A DNA stretch of 64,000 bases from Streptomyces cyaneofuscatus (GCF_000718135.1 NZ_JOEM01000027.1:13621-77620), one strand, 5' to 3'; positions 35,189 to 44,344 are shown, counted from the stretch's first letter. A program made the numbers and translations. Notes: a model not told the origin generated them from the letters alone.

Positions 35189-36614
35189 CTGTACGGACGT
35201 GGACGCCGCCCCCCGGCCGGTCACCGGCCCCCGCGTCGCCCGGCTCGCCCGGCAGCTCGAAGCGGCCGCGGACGCCGAGGCCCGGGACGCCCTCACCGAG
35301 GCTTTCTGGGCCGAGGCCGCCCGCACCGGCACCCCCCTCGTCGAGGAGCTCGACGACGCCCCCGGCCACCGGGCCGTCACCTTCCTGTGGCGCGGCCACC
35401 GCGCCACCCGCCGGGTCCTGCTGATGGCCCCGGGCATCACCGACCCCGAGCGGCTCGCCGACTCGCTCCTGCACCACCTGCCGGGCACCGACATCTGGTA
35501 CCTCGGCCGCCGGCTGCGCGCCGACCACCGCGGCTCCTACCGGATGGTGGCCGACATCTCCGCCGGGCCCGCCCCCGCCGATCCCGCCCTGCTCCAACGG
35601 CGGCTGCTGGCGCTGCGCGCGCACGGCGGGGGCGACCCGCTCAACCCGGCCCGGATACCGGTCCGGTGGCGTGACGCACAGGACTCCGTCTTCGCCCTGC
35701 CCGACGCCCCGCCCCAGCCCTGGTCCGCCCGGCGCCCCGCCGTCGCGCGCGGCGGGGTCGAGCGGCACACCGTCGCGGCCGGTGTCCTGGGTGCCGCGCG
35801 GGACGTGTGGGTCTACCTGCCGCCGGACGCGCTCCCGTACCGGCCGGCGTACGAGCCCGGGGAGGAGGGCCGGCTGCCGCTGCTGGTGCTCTGCGACGGG
35901 GACATGTGGTTCGACCGGCTGGGCCTCCAGGACACGCTGGACGCGCTGATCGCCGACGGGGTCCTCCCGCCGCTCGCCGTCCTCGCCCCGGACGCCGTCG
36001 GCACCGCCACGCGCCGGCTGGAGCTGGGCGGGCGGGAGAGCTACGTCTCCTTCCTGGCCGACGAGGTGGTGCCCTGGGCGAGCGCCCGGTGGCCGCTGAC
36101 CGCGCGGCCGGAGCGGACGGTGGTGGCCGGGCAGGGGCTCGGCGGGATGACCGCGCTGTACGCGGGCCTCACCCGGCCCGAGCGGTTCGGCGCGGTCGTC
36201 GCGCAGTCCCCGTCGCTGTGGTGGCGGCCGGGCCTGGAGCCCGGGGCCGTGGCGCCGGACGCGGTCGGGACCCCTTGGCTGGCCACGCTCGCCGCCGGAC
36301 TCCGCGACGGGCCGCCGGGCGGGGCGCGCGGGGCCGCCGTCCACTTCGACGTCGGCCTGCACGAGGGGGCCCTGGCGGAACACACCGAGGCCCTCCAGGC
36401 GGTGCTGCGCGCCCGGGGGCACCGGGTCACCCGCAACCTCCACAACGGCGGCCACGACTACGCCTGCTGGCGAGGGTTCCTGGCGGACGCCCTGGTGGAG
36501 CTGGTGGGCACCGGCCTTGACGTGAACGCGGCAGAGTCGCAGGGTGGGGCGGGCCCGGCCGGCCGCTCGGCCGTGTGCTCCGCAGGGCTGCCCGGACGCC
36601 CCGCCGCAAGGTAA
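35181..36614 (+). CDS. enterochelin esterase-like hydrolase (Fes family)
   Basis: Encodes 477 residues. The N-terminal part (about 30-170) is the beta-rich enterochelin-esterase N domain (VTFLWRGHRATRRVLLMAPG, DIWYLGRRLRADHRGSYRMV). The C-terminal part is an esterase D-like alpha/beta hydrolase: PLLVLCDGDMWFDRLGLQ, a nucleophile elbow VVAGQGLGGMTALYAG, and a His in HNGGHDYACWRGFL. The elbow reads GQGLGG where Ser is expected (GxSxGG): the nucleophile position is Gln or displaced, so activity needs testing. The iron box upstream suggests release of iron from ferric siderophores in the cytoplasm. Confidence 0.88.
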   Translation: MSDCTDVDAAPRPVTGPRVARLARQLEAAADAEARDALTEAFWAEAARTGTPLVEELDDAPGHRAVTFLWRGHRATRRVLLMAPGITDPERLADSLLHHLPGTDIWYLGRRLRADHRGSYRMVADISAGPAPADPALLQRRLLALRAHGGGDPLNPARIPVRWRDAQDSVFALPDAPPQPWSARRPAVARGGVERHTVAAGVLGAARDVWVYLPPDALPYRPAYEPGEEGRLPLLVLCDGDMWFDRLGLQDTLDALIADGVLPPLAVLAPDAVGTATRRLELGGRESYVSFLADEVVPWASARWPLTARPERTVVAGQGLGGMTALYAGLTRPERFGAVVAQSPSLWWRPGLEPGAVAPDAVGTPWLATLAAGLRDGPPGGARGAAVHFDVGLHEGALAEHTEALQAVLRARGHRVTRNLHNGGHDYACWRGFLADALVELVGTGLDVNAAESQGGAGPAGRSAVCSAGLPGRPAAR

Positions 36615-36655
36615 AGCGTAGAGAAACTCCCCAATTGCACGGAACCGTCGCGTCG

Positions 36656-36696
36656 CTCAAGGCCTCTCACTGTCCAGCAGTTTGTATGGCCTTGAG
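36656..36696 (+). promoter_or_regulatory. 9-bp inverted repeat in the leader of the deacetylase-like gene
   Basis: CTCAAGGCC (36656-36664) and GGCCTTGAG (36688-36696) flank a 23-base spacer, ending 26 bases before ATG 36723. The region is A/T-richer than its surroundings. It may be an operator or a leader hairpin. Confidence 0.4.
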
Positions 36697-36722
36697 ATAA
36701 AACGACCGCAGATGGGGACGAC

Positions 36723-38003
36723 ATGCGCGACATCAATCGAAGGGGACTGCTCGGCGCGGGGCTCGGCACGGCGGCGGCGATCGGGCTCGCCGGCTGCGGT
36801 TTCTCCGGTTCCTCCGGCTCCTCGGGGGGCGGCAGCGGCAAGGGTGACACCGGCTCCGGCACCGGCGGCAAGGGCGACACCGGCAGCGGCGGCAACAGCG
36901 GAAACGGTTCGCCGAAGGACAAGGTCCGGCTGATCGGCGACGGCTCCACCGCCGACACCGGGAAGCAGCCCCGTCAGCCCGCCGCCCCCGTCCCGCTCGA
37001 ACCCGGCCAGACGCCGCCGCAGTTCGTGATCTTTTCCTGGGACGGGGCGGGCGAGGTCGGCAACGGCCTCTTCCCGCGCTTTCTGGAACTGGCCAAGGAC
37101 CATGACGCGGCGATGACCTTCTTCCTCTCCGGGCTGTATCTGCTGCCCGAGTCGAAGAAATCCCTCTACCGTCCCCCGAACAACCCCCGCGGCGCCTCCG
37201 ACATCGGCTATCTCACCGACGGCCATGTGAAGGACACGCTGAAGTACGTACGCCAGGCCTGGCTGGACGGCCATGAGATAGGCACGCACTTCAACGGGCA
37301 CTTCTGTGGCGGCTCCGGATCCGTCGAACGCTGGACCCCCGCGCAATGGCGGAGCGAGATCGATCAGGCTGTGTCGTTCGTCACGGAATGGAAGACCAAC
37401 AGCGGGTGGGAGAGCGAGGACCCGCTGCCGTTCGACTACCGAAAGGAGTTGATCGGCGGCCGCACCCCCTGTCTGCTCGGCCAGGACAATCTCCTGCCGA
37501 CCGCGAGCAAACTGGGATGGCGTTACGACGCCAGCTCGCCCGGCGGCCGCCAGACGTGGCCCGTCAAGCGCGGCGGCGTCTGGGATCTCCCGCTCCAGGC
37601 CATGCCGTTCCCCGGCCACTCCTTCGAGGTCCTCTCGATGGACTACAACATCCTCGCCAATCAGTCGCAGAATTCGACCAAGGGGATGCCCTCGCGTTAT
37701 CCGGGCTGGCGCAAGCAGGCCACCGGCGCGTACATGAACGGTTTCGAGCGCGCCTACACGACGAATCGCGCGCCCTTCTTCATCGGCAATCACTTCGAGG
37801 AGTGGAACGGCGGCATCTATATGGATGCCGTGGAAGAAGTGATCAAGAAGACAGCCGGTAAGAAGGATGTGCGCCTCGTCTCCTTCCGGCAGTTCGTCGA
37901 CTGGCTCGACGTGCAGGATCCCGCGGTCCTCGCCAAGCTCCGCACCCTGGAGGTCGGACAGGCACCCGCAGGCGGCTGGAACTCCTTCTTTAAACAGGCC
38001 TGA
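36723..38003 (+). CDS. polysaccharide deacetylase-like lipoprotein
   Basis: Encodes 426 residues. An NRRGLLGAGLGTAAAIGLAGC signal with twin Arg and lipobox (Cys25) suggests Tat-type export and lipidation. A Gly/Ser/Thr/Lys linker runs to about 65. The catalytic-fold region begins PQFVIFSWDGAGE, and HEIGTHFNGHFCGG near residue 185 corresponds to the NodB metal motif. The later segment RAPFFIGNHFEEWNGGIYMDAVEEV is characteristic of this secreted actinomycete group. Substrate unknown. It precedes the cytochrome c maturation genes but has its own leader. Confidence 0.85.
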   Translation: MRDINRRGLLGAGLGTAAAIGLAGCGFSGSSGSSGGGSGKGDTGSGTGGKGDTGSGGNSGNGSPKDKVRLIGDGSTADTGKQPRQPAAPVPLEPGQTPPQFVIFSWDGAGEVGNGLFPRFLELAKDHDAAMTFFLSGLYLLPESKKSLYRPPNNPRGASDIGYLTDGHVKDTLKYVRQAWLDGHEIGTHFNGHFCGGSGSVERWTPAQWRSEIDQAVSFVTEWKTNSGWESEDPLPFDYRKELIGGRTPCLLGQDNLLPTASKLGWRYDASSPGGRQTWPVKRGGVWDLPLQAMPFPGHSFEVLSMDYNILANQSQNSTKGMPSRYPGWRKQATGAYMNGFERAYTTNRAPFFIGNHFEEWNGGIYMDAVEEVIKKTAGKKDVRLVSFRQFVDWLDVQDPAVLAKLRTLEVGQAPAGGWNSFFKQA

Positions 38004-38070
38004 CAAGGGGCTTTACGGGCACCGAGGGGGGTGCGGGAGATCCCCGGAACTGCCATGCGAAACTTTTCAC

Positions 38071-38673
38071 ATGAGCTTTGGCCGCCCGTCCCGACGCCGC
38101 TTCACCCTGCTCGCCGCCACCGCCGTAGCCGGTGCCCTGACGCTGACCGCGTGCGGGGACGGCAACACGGCCCAGGGCGGCGGCAACACCAACTTCGTCA
38201 CCGGCAAGGGGGGCATCTCCCGGGTCGCGAAGGAGGAGCGCCCGGACGCGCCGAAGCTCCAGGGCGAGAGCCTGGACGGCAAGCCGCTCGACCTCGCCGA
38301 CTACAAGGGCAAGGTCGTCGTGCTCAACGTCTGGGGCTCCTGGTGCGGGCCCTGCCGCCTGGAGGCGAAGTACTTCGCCAAGGTCTCCGAGGAGACCGCC
38401 GACCAGGGCGTGCAGTTCATCGGCATCAACACCCGGGACGCGCAGAAGGACCCCGCGATCAACTTCGAGAAGGACTACGGGGTCACCTACCCGAGCTTCT
38501 TCGACCCGATCGGCAAGCTCATCCTCCGCTTCCCCAAGGGCACCGTGAACCCGAAGGCCATCCCGTCCACCGTGGTGGTCGACCGGGAGGGGAAGATCGC
38601 GGCCCGCACGCTCCAGCCGCTGGACGCCGAGCAGCTGCACGAGATGATCGACCCGATCATCGCGGAGAAGTGA
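38071..38673 (+). CDS. TlpA/ResA-type thioredoxin-like lipoprotein
   Basis: Encodes 200 residues. The lipobox LTAC (Cys28) is followed by a thioredoxin fold with active-site WCGPC (Cys92, Cys95) and the cis-Pro segment AIPSTVVVD near 165. It acts outside the membrane to keep apocytochrome c haem-binding cysteines reduced, using electrons passed through CcdA. It starts a compact series with ccdA (4 bases away), resB and ccsB, the System II set. ATG 38071 has no obvious ribosome site. Confidence 0.92.
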   Translation: MSFGRPSRRRFTLLAATAVAGALTLTACGDGNTAQGGGNTNFVTGKGGISRVAKEERPDAPKLQGESLDGKPLDLADYKGKVVVLNVWGSWCGPCRLEAKYFAKVSEETADQGVQFIGINTRDAQKDPAINFEKDYGVTYPSFFDPIGKLILRFPKGTVNPKAIPSTVVVDREGKIAARTLQPLDAEQLHEMIDPIIAEK

Positions 38674-38677
38674 TCCG

Positions 38678-39499
38678 GTGATCCCGCTCGCCGCGTACAA
38701 CGACACCGTCGCGCTCGCCCCGTACAACGACACCGTCGCGAGCACGCTCACGCTGGCCGCGTACAACGAGACCGTCGTCGGCGGGGCCCTGCTGCTGGCC
38801 GTGCCCATCGCCCTGCTGGCCGGGCTCGTCTCCTTCTTCTCGCCCTGCGTCCTGCCGCTCGTCCCCGGCTATCTGAGTTACGTCACCGGGGTCAGCGGCA
38901 CCGACCTGGCCGACGCCCGGCGGGGCCGGGTGGTGGCGGGCGCCTCGCTCTTCGTCCTCGGCTTCACCGCCGTGTTCGCCTCCACCGGGGCGCTCTTCGG
39001 CTACTTCGGTGACGAGCTCCAGATGCACTCCGAGGTGCTCAACAAGGTCCTCGGCGGGCTGATGATCCTCATGGGGATCTTCTTCATGGGGCTGCTGCCG
39101 GGGGTGACGCAGCGCGAGTTCCGCTTCCACAAGCGGCCGGTGACCGGTCTGGCCGGAGCACCGTTGCTCGGCGCCCTGTTCGGGATCGGCTGGACCCCGT
39201 GCATCGGCCCGACGCTCTCCTCCGTGCTGGCGCTCTCGGCCCAGAGCGCCACCGCCGGACGTGGCGCGATACTGACCGTCGCGTACTGTCTCGGACTCGG
39301 CGTCCCGTTCATCCTGGCCGCGGTCGCCTTCCGTAAGGCGCTCGGCGCGTTCGGCTGGGTCAAGCGCCACTACGCCTGGGTCATGCGGATCGGCGGCGGC
39401 ATGATGATCGTGACCGGACTCCTGCTGCTGACGGGCGTGTGGGCGACGCTCATGCAGCAGATGCAGGGCTGGTCCAGCGGCTTCGTTGTGGGGATCTGA
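38678..39499 (+). CDS. ccdA: cytochrome c biogenesis protein CcdA
   Basis: Polytopic thiol-disulfide transporter of 273 residues moving electrons from cytoplasmic thioredoxin to the TlpA-like protein. Redox cysteines are in FFSPCVLPLVPGYLSYVTG (helix 1) and GWTPCIGPTLSS (helix 4). About six membrane helices fit the family. The N-terminus is unusual: three tandem copies of (A/P)YN(D/E)TV precede the first helix, two of them encoded by an identical 18-base word. GTG 38678 is taken as start; a later start after the repeat cannot be excluded. Confidence 0.93.
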   Translation: MIPLAAYNDTVALAPYNDTVASTLTLAAYNETVVGGALLLAVPIALLAGLVSFFSPCVLPLVPGYLSYVTGVSGTDLADARRGRVVAGASLFVLGFTAVFASTGALFGYFGDELQMHSEVLNKVLGGLMILMGIFFMGLLPGVTQREFRFHKRPVTGLAGAPLLGALFGIGWTPCIGPTLSSVLALSAQSATAGRGAILTVAYCLGLGVPFILAAVAFRKALGAFGWVKRHYAWVMRIGGGMMIVTGLLLLTGVWATLMQQMQGWSSGFVVGI

Positions 39500-39503
39500 G
39501 TTC

Positions 39504-41348
39504 ATGAGCAAGGCGAACAGCAGCACGGACACCGGTGCTCGTACCGACGCCGCCGGGGCCGGGACCGAGGCCGAGCGCGAGCAGGAGCGCGTCGACCACG
39601 CGGCCGGCGAGCAGCTCTCCACCGCGCCCCGCGAGGAGCGCCCCGAGACCGAGTCCGAGTCCGGGACCGGCGTCCCCGCCATGGGCGTGGTCGGCTGGAT
39701 CCGCTGGTTCTGGCGTCAGCTCACCTCGATGCGGGTCGCGCTGATCCTGCTCTTCCTGCTCTCGCTCGGCGCCATTCCCGGCTCGCTGATCCCGCAGACC
39801 AGCGTCGACGACCTGAAGGTCCAGAACTTCAAGGACCAGCACACCACCCTCACGCCGATCTACGAGAAGCTCCAGCTCTTCGACGTCTACAGCTCGGTGT
39901 GGTTCTCCGCGATCTACATCCTGCTGTTCGTCTCGCTCATCGGCTGCATCGTGCCGCGCACCGGTCAGTTCGTCGGCCAGCTCCGCAGCCGCCCGCCGGG
40001 CGCCCCGAAGCGGCTGACCCGGCTGCCCGCGTACACCACCTGGCGCACGGAGGCCGAGCCCGAGGCGGTCCGCGAGGCGGCCCTCGGCGTGCTGGGCAAG
40101 CGGCGCTTCCGGGCCCACCCGGTGGGTGACGCGGTCGCCGCCGAGAAGGGCTACCTCCGCGAGGCCGGGAACCTCATCTTCCACATCGCGCTGATCGTGA
40201 TGCTGGTGGCCTTCGCCGCCGGGCAGCTGTTCAAGTCCGAGGGCGGCAAGCTGGTCGTGGAGGGCGACGGCTTCGCCAACACGCTCACCCAGTACGACGA
40301 CTTCAAGTCCGGCTCGCTCTACGACTCCGACTCGCTGGCCCCCTTCAGCTTCGTCCTGGACGACTTCGTCGGTACGTACGAGGAGAGCGGCCCGCAGCGC
40401 GGCACGCCCCGTACCTTCGAGGCCCGGGTGAAGTACACCGAGGGCGCGGACGGCCCCGAGCGCAAGAGCGTCATCCGCGTCAACGAACCGCTCGTCGTGG
40501 ACGGCACCAAGGTCTACCTCATCGCCCACGGTTACGCCCCGGTCGTCACCGTCCGGGACGGCAAGGGCAAGGTCGTCCTGCGGAGCTCCGTACCTCTGCT
40601 GCCGATCGACAACAACATCACCTCGACCGGCGCGATCAAGGTGATGGACGGCTACCGCGACAGATACGGCGTCAAGACGCAGCTCGGCTTCAAGGCCTTC
40701 TTCGTGCCGACCTTCGCGGGCCACGGCAAGGGCCAGATGTTCTCGCAGTTCCCCGGCGCGGAGTTCCCGGTGCTGGCACTGAGCGCCTACCGGGGCTCCC
40801 TCGGGGTGGACTCCGGCCTGCCGCAGAACGTGTACCAGCTCGACACGTCCAAGATGAAGGAGTTCAAGAACGAGGACGGCGAGCTCCTCAAGAAGATGCT
40901 GCGCCCCGGCGAGAAGCTGGACCTGGCCGACGGCGAGGGCTCCATCACCTTCGACGGCATCGAGGAGTGGGCGAGCTTCCAGATCTCGCAGCAGCCGGGC
41001 AACGGCTGGGCGCTCGGCGGCGCCATCGCGGCCATCGCCGGGCTCGCCGGATCGCTGTTCATCCAGCGCCGCCGGGTCTGGGTCCGGGCGGTCCGCGGCG
41101 AGGACGGGGTGACCGTCGTGGAGATGGCGGGCCTCGGCCGCAGCGAGTCCGCGAAGCTGCCGGAGGAGCTGGGCGACCTCGCGGCCGCCCTGATCACGAC
41201 GGCGCCGGTCGCGCCGGAGAAACCCGTCGCGCCGGAGAAACCCGTCGCGCCGGAGAAACCTGACGCGCCGGAGAAACCTGACGCGAACGAGGCCGGGAGC
41301 CGGCCCGTACACCCTGCTGACGCACCTGCCGAAGGGGCTGAGAAGTGA
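39504..41348 (+). CDS. resB: cytochrome c biogenesis protein ResB
   Basis: Membrane component (614 residues) that, with CcsB, exports haem and ligates it to apocytochrome c. An acidic cytoplasmic N-terminus is followed by membrane helices around 75-95, 130-150, 220-240 and 510-530. A large external domain (about 245-505) lies between the last two. The motif LGAIPGSLIPQ follows the first helix. The C-terminal tail holds four near-perfect APEKP(V/D) repeats from tandem 18-base units at about 41209-41280. ATG 39504 is 5 bases after the ccdA stop; its own stop overlaps the ccsB start. Confidence 0.94.
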   Translation: MSKANSSTDTGARTDAAGAGTEAEREQERVDHAAGEQLSTAPREERPETESESGTGVPAMGVVGWIRWFWRQLTSMRVALILLFLLSLGAIPGSLIPQTSVDDLKVQNFKDQHTTLTPIYEKLQLFDVYSSVWFSAIYILLFVSLIGCIVPRTGQFVGQLRSRPPGAPKRLTRLPAYTTWRTEAEPEAVREAALGVLGKRRFRAHPVGDAVAAEKGYLREAGNLIFHIALIVMLVAFAAGQLFKSEGGKLVVEGDGFANTLTQYDDFKSGSLYDSDSLAPFSFVLDDFVGTYEESGPQRGTPRTFEARVKYTEGADGPERKSVIRVNEPLVVDGTKVYLIAHGYAPVVTVRDGKGKVVLRSSVPLLPIDNNITSTGAIKVMDGYRDRYGVKTQLGFKAFFVPTFAGHGKGQMFSQFPGAEFPVLALSAYRGSLGVDSGLPQNVYQLDTSKMKEFKNEDGELLKKMLRPGEKLDLADGEGSITFDGIEEWASFQISQQPGNGWALGGAIAAIAGLAGSLFIQRRRVWVRAVRGEDGVTVVEMAGLGRSESAKLPEELGDLAAALITTAPVAPEKPVAPEKPVAPEKPDAPEKPDANEAGSRPVHPADAPAEGAEK

Positions 41349-42421
41349 ATCTCGCCGCCGCAACCAACGAGAGCCTGGCGCACACCAGCAATGTGCTGAT
41401 CTATTCGTCGATGGCCGTCTACACCCTGGCCTTCTTCGCGCACATCGCGGAGTGGGTCCTCGGCAGCCGCAGCAAGGTCGGCCGCACGGCCGCCGCGCTG
41501 TCCGGCTCCGCGGCCGGCGCCTCCGCCCCGGTGGTCGTCGCCCAGGGCGGCTCCACCGCCGTGCTGGAGCGGCCGAAGGTCGTCACCCGCTCCGCCGCCG
41601 GGACCCGGGACGTGCCGGACGGGCCTGGCGCCGCGGGCGGGACGTTCAAGGGCGACCTGTGGGGCCGGATCGCGGTCTCGCTGACCGTGGTGGCCTTCGC
41701 CGTGGAGGCGGGCGGGGTCATCACCCGTGCCCTGTCGGTGCAGCGGGCGCCCTGGGCCAACATGTACGAGTTCTCGATCACCTTCTCCACCGTGGCGGTC
41801 GGCTCCTACCTCGTGCTGCTCGCGCTGAAGAAGAACGTCCGCTGGATCGGCCTCCCGCTGGTCACCACGGTCCTCCTGGACCTCGGCATCGCAGTCACGA
41901 CGCTCTACACCGACAGCGACCAGCTGGTGCCCGCGCTGCACTCGTACTGGCTGTGGATCCACGTCTCGACCGCGATCATCTGCGGGGCGGTCTTCTACCT
42001 CGGCGCGGTCGGCACGGTGCTCTACCTCTTCCGCGACAGCTACGAGAACAAGCTCGCGGGCGGCGGTACGCCGGGGAAGTTCGCCGCTTCCGTCATGGAG
42101 CGGCTGCCCTCCGCGTCCTCGCTGGACAAGTTCGCGTACCGGATCAACGCGGCGGTCTTCCCGCTCTGGACGTTCACGATCATCGCGGGCGCGATCTGGG
42201 CGGGCGACGCCTGGGGCCGGTACTGGGGCTGGGACCCCAAGGAGGTCTGGTCCTTCATCACCTGGGTCGCCTACGCCGCCTACCTGCACGCCCGCGCCAC
42301 GGCCGGCTGGAAGGGCCGCAAGGCCGCCTACCTGGCGCTGGTCGCCTTCGCCTGCTGGCTGTTCAACTACTACGGCGTGAACATCTTCGTCACCGGTCTG
42401 CACTCCTACGCCGGGGTCTGA
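41345..42421 (+). CDS. ccsB: c-type cytochrome biogenesis protein CcsB (ResC)
   Basis: Encodes 358 residues. Haem-handling partner of ResB with the tryptophan-rich haem-binding WWD domain: WGRYWGWDPKEVWSFITW near residue 285. Conserved His residues lie in the flanking helices (LHSYWLWIHVSTAI near 200, YLHARAT near 310). Eight or so membrane helices. An Ala/Gly-rich cytoplasmic insert occupies about 45-95. GTG 41345 overlaps the resB stop (GTGA). Last gene of the unit; a strong hairpin follows. Confidence 0.95.
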   Translation: MNLAAATNESLAHTSNVLIYSSMAVYTLAFFAHIAEWVLGSRSKVGRTAAALSGSAAGASAPVVVAQGGSTAVLERPKVVTRSAAGTRDVPDGPGAAGGTFKGDLWGRIAVSLTVVAFAVEAGGVITRALSVQRAPWANMYEFSITFSTVAVGSYLVLLALKKNVRWIGLPLVTTVLLDLGIAVTTLYTDSDQLVPALHSYWLWIHVSTAIICGAVFYLGAVGTVLYLFRDSYENKLAGGGTPGKFAASVMERLPSASSLDKFAYRINAAVFPLWTFTIIAGAIWAGDAWGRYWGWDPKEVWSFITWVAYAAYLHARATAGWKGRKAAYLALVAFACWLFNYYGVNIFVTGLHSYAGV

Positions 42422-42429
42422 GACCACGT

Positions 42430-42484
42430 ACGTACGAAGGCGCCCCGGACGGAATCCGAAACCGTCCGGGGCGCCTTCGTACGT
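42430..42484. terminator. very long bidirectional terminator hairpin
   Basis: 23-bp perfect arms (42430-42452 and 42462-42484) with a 9-base loop. It lies just after ccsB and 4 bases before the stop of the convergent aldehyde dehydrogenase gene. Confidence 0.9.
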
Positions 42485-42488
42485 GTCG

Positions 42489-43814
42489 TCAGCTCAGCGG
42501 GGTGTCCAGGACCGCCTTGCGGTGGCTGAACGTCTCCAGGGAGTACCGGCCGTGGTAGCTGCCCATGCCGCTCTCGCCGACCCCGCCGAACGGCAGGTCC
42601 GAGACGGTCAGATGGGCCAGCGGCAGCCCGATGCCGACGCCGCCCGACGAGGTCTCGGCCAGCAGCCGGTCCCGTACGGCGGGGGAGTCGGTGAACGCGT
42701 ACAGCGCCAGCGGCTTGTCCCGGTCGTTGATGAAGCGGATCGCCTCATCCAGGCCGTCCACCGTGACCAGGGGCAGGATCGGGCCGAAGATCTCCTCGCC
42801 CATCACGGGCGCGTCCGGCGCGACATCGGCCAGCACGGTCGGCGCGATGTACTTGGTGTCCCGGTCGTGGGCGCCGCCGGTCACCGTACGGCCGGAGTCC
42901 AGCAGGCCCGTCAGCCGGTCGAAGTGACGCTCGTTCACGATCCGCCCGTACTCCGGGTGCTCCGCCGGGTCCGCCCCGAACAGCCCCTCCACGGCGGCCG
43001 CCAGCGCCTCCGCGAGGGCCGGGGCGGTCTCCGGGTCGGTCAGTACGTAGTCGGGGGCGACGCAGGTCTGCCCGGCGTTGAGGAACTTGCCCGAGGCGAG
43101 CCGCCCGGCCACGGCCTTCAGGTCCGTACCCCGGTCGACGAAGACGGGCGACTTGCCGCCGAGCTCCAGCGTGACCGGGGTGAGGTGCTTGGCGGCGGCC
43201 GTCATGACGATCCGGCCGACCGTGCCGTTGCCGGTGTAGAAGATGTGGTCGAAGTGCTGTTCCAGCAGGGCGGTGGTCTCCTCGACCGCGCCCTCCACGA
43301 CCCCGACCGCCTCCGTGTCCAGGTACTGCGGGAGCAGCCGGGCCACGGCGGCGGAGGTCGCGGGCGCCAGCTCGCTGGGCTTGGCCACCACACAGTTCCC
43401 GGAGGCCAGGGCGCCCACGACGGGGGCGAGCAGCAGCTGCACCGGGTAGTTCCAGGGCGCGATGACCAGGACGACGCCGAGCGGGTCCAGCACGGTCTGC
43501 GCGGTGGCCCCGGTGGGCGCGAGATGCGCCGGTACGGGGGCGGGCTCGGGCCGCAGCCAGTCGGCGAGGTGCTCCAGGGTGTGGTCGATCTCCCGGACCG
43601 TGAAGTCGATCTCGGTCCGGTACGCCTCCTTGCGGCTCTTGCCCAGGTCGGCGCGGAGGGCGTCCGCGAGGTCGTCGCCGTGCTCGGTGAGGAGGGCGCG
43701 CAGCCGCTCCAGCTGGCCGGTGCGCCAGGCGAGGTCCTTGGTGCGGCCGGTGCGGAAGGTGGCGCGGAGGCGGGCGACGAGGTCGGCGGGGGTCTCGGTG
43801 GGGGTGGCGGGCAT
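42489..43814 (-). CDS. aldehyde dehydrogenase family protein (class 3-like)
   Basis: Encodes 441 residues, the short length of class 3/fatty-aldehyde dehydrogenases. It has PWNYPVQLLLAPVVGALASGN, the Glu of VTLELGGKSPVFV, and catalytic Cys in NAGQTCVAPDYVL around residue 235. GEEIFGPILPL and the C-terminal GRYSLETFSHRKAV are typical. ATG 43814 has GAGGAG 8 bases upstream; the frame extends to 43838 without a better site. NAD(P)-dependent oxidation of aldehydes, substrate unknown. Confidence 0.93.
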   Translation of the reverse strand: MPATPTETPADLVARLRATFRTGRTKDLAWRTGQLERLRALLTEHGDDLADALRADLGKSRKEAYRTEIDFTVREIDHTLEHLADWLRPEPAPVPAHLAPTGATAQTVLDPLGVVLVIAPWNYPVQLLLAPVVGALASGNCVVAKPSELAPATSAAVARLLPQYLDTEAVGVVEGAVEETTALLEQHFDHIFYTGNGTVGRIVMTAAAKHLTPVTLELGGKSPVFVDRGTDLKAVAGRLASGKFLNAGQTCVAPDYVLTDPETAPALAEALAAAVEGLFGADPAEHPEYGRIVNERHFDRLTGLLDSGRTVTGGAHDRDTKYIAPTVLADVAPDAPVMGEEIFGPILPLVTVDGLDEAIRFINDRDKPLALYAFTDSPAVRDRLLAETSSGGVGIGLPLAHLTVSDLPFGGVGESGMGSYHGRYSLETFSHRKAVLDTPLS

Positions 43815-43957
43815 GTGGGGGCTCCTCAAGAGGGTCACGCGTGACCGTAAAAGAAGGACGCGCGCTGCGTTACCCCTTCGAGGATGGCCGACGCCACCCG
43901 CCTGACGCGCCCACCGCGCCGGTCGGAAAGATCACCCCTGCCGGGAGGAATAGCCCG

Positions 43958-44344
43958 TCAGGAAGTGGGCGGGGTCTTGTCGTCAGGGCCCGTACCGCCC
44001 TCGCGGCGTCCCCGCTCCTCCTCCTCGGCGGCCGCGCGCTCGGCCGCCTTGGCGTCCTTGTCGTCCTTGAGGGACTTCAGGAAGTCCGGGTTGTCGTCCG
44101 GGGCCACCCACTGCTGCCGCCTGCCGCCCGGCTGCCACGAGGAGAGTCCGGCGCCCCCGGCCGCGCTGTGCCGCACCTTGCCCGCGAAGAGCCAGCCGAT
44201 CGAGCCGACGACCCAGAACAGCAGGATGATGAAGACCCAGGCGATCTTGGGCAGATGCTTGGTGTCCTCCTCCGAGGTGTTCAGGCAGTCGATGAAGGCG
44301 TAGATCATCAGCGCCAGCGGCAGGATGAACATCAGGGCTCTCAT
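43958..44344 (-). CDS. PLD-nuclease N-terminal (PLDc_N) domain membrane protein
   Basis: Encodes 128 residues. It has two membrane helices ([21 protein letters not shown] and [22 protein letters not shown]) in the PLDc_N arrangement, then a charged C-terminal tail ([27 protein letters not shown]). It lacks PLD catalytic motifs. ATG 44344. Divergent from mqnL. Confidence 0.88.
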   Translation of the reverse strand: MRALMFILPLALMIYAFIDCLNTSEEDTKHLPKIAWVFIILLFWVVGSIGWLFAGKVRHSAAGGAGLSSWQPGGRRQQWVAPDDNPDFLKSLKDDKDAKAAERAAAEEEERGRREGGTGPDDKTPPTS

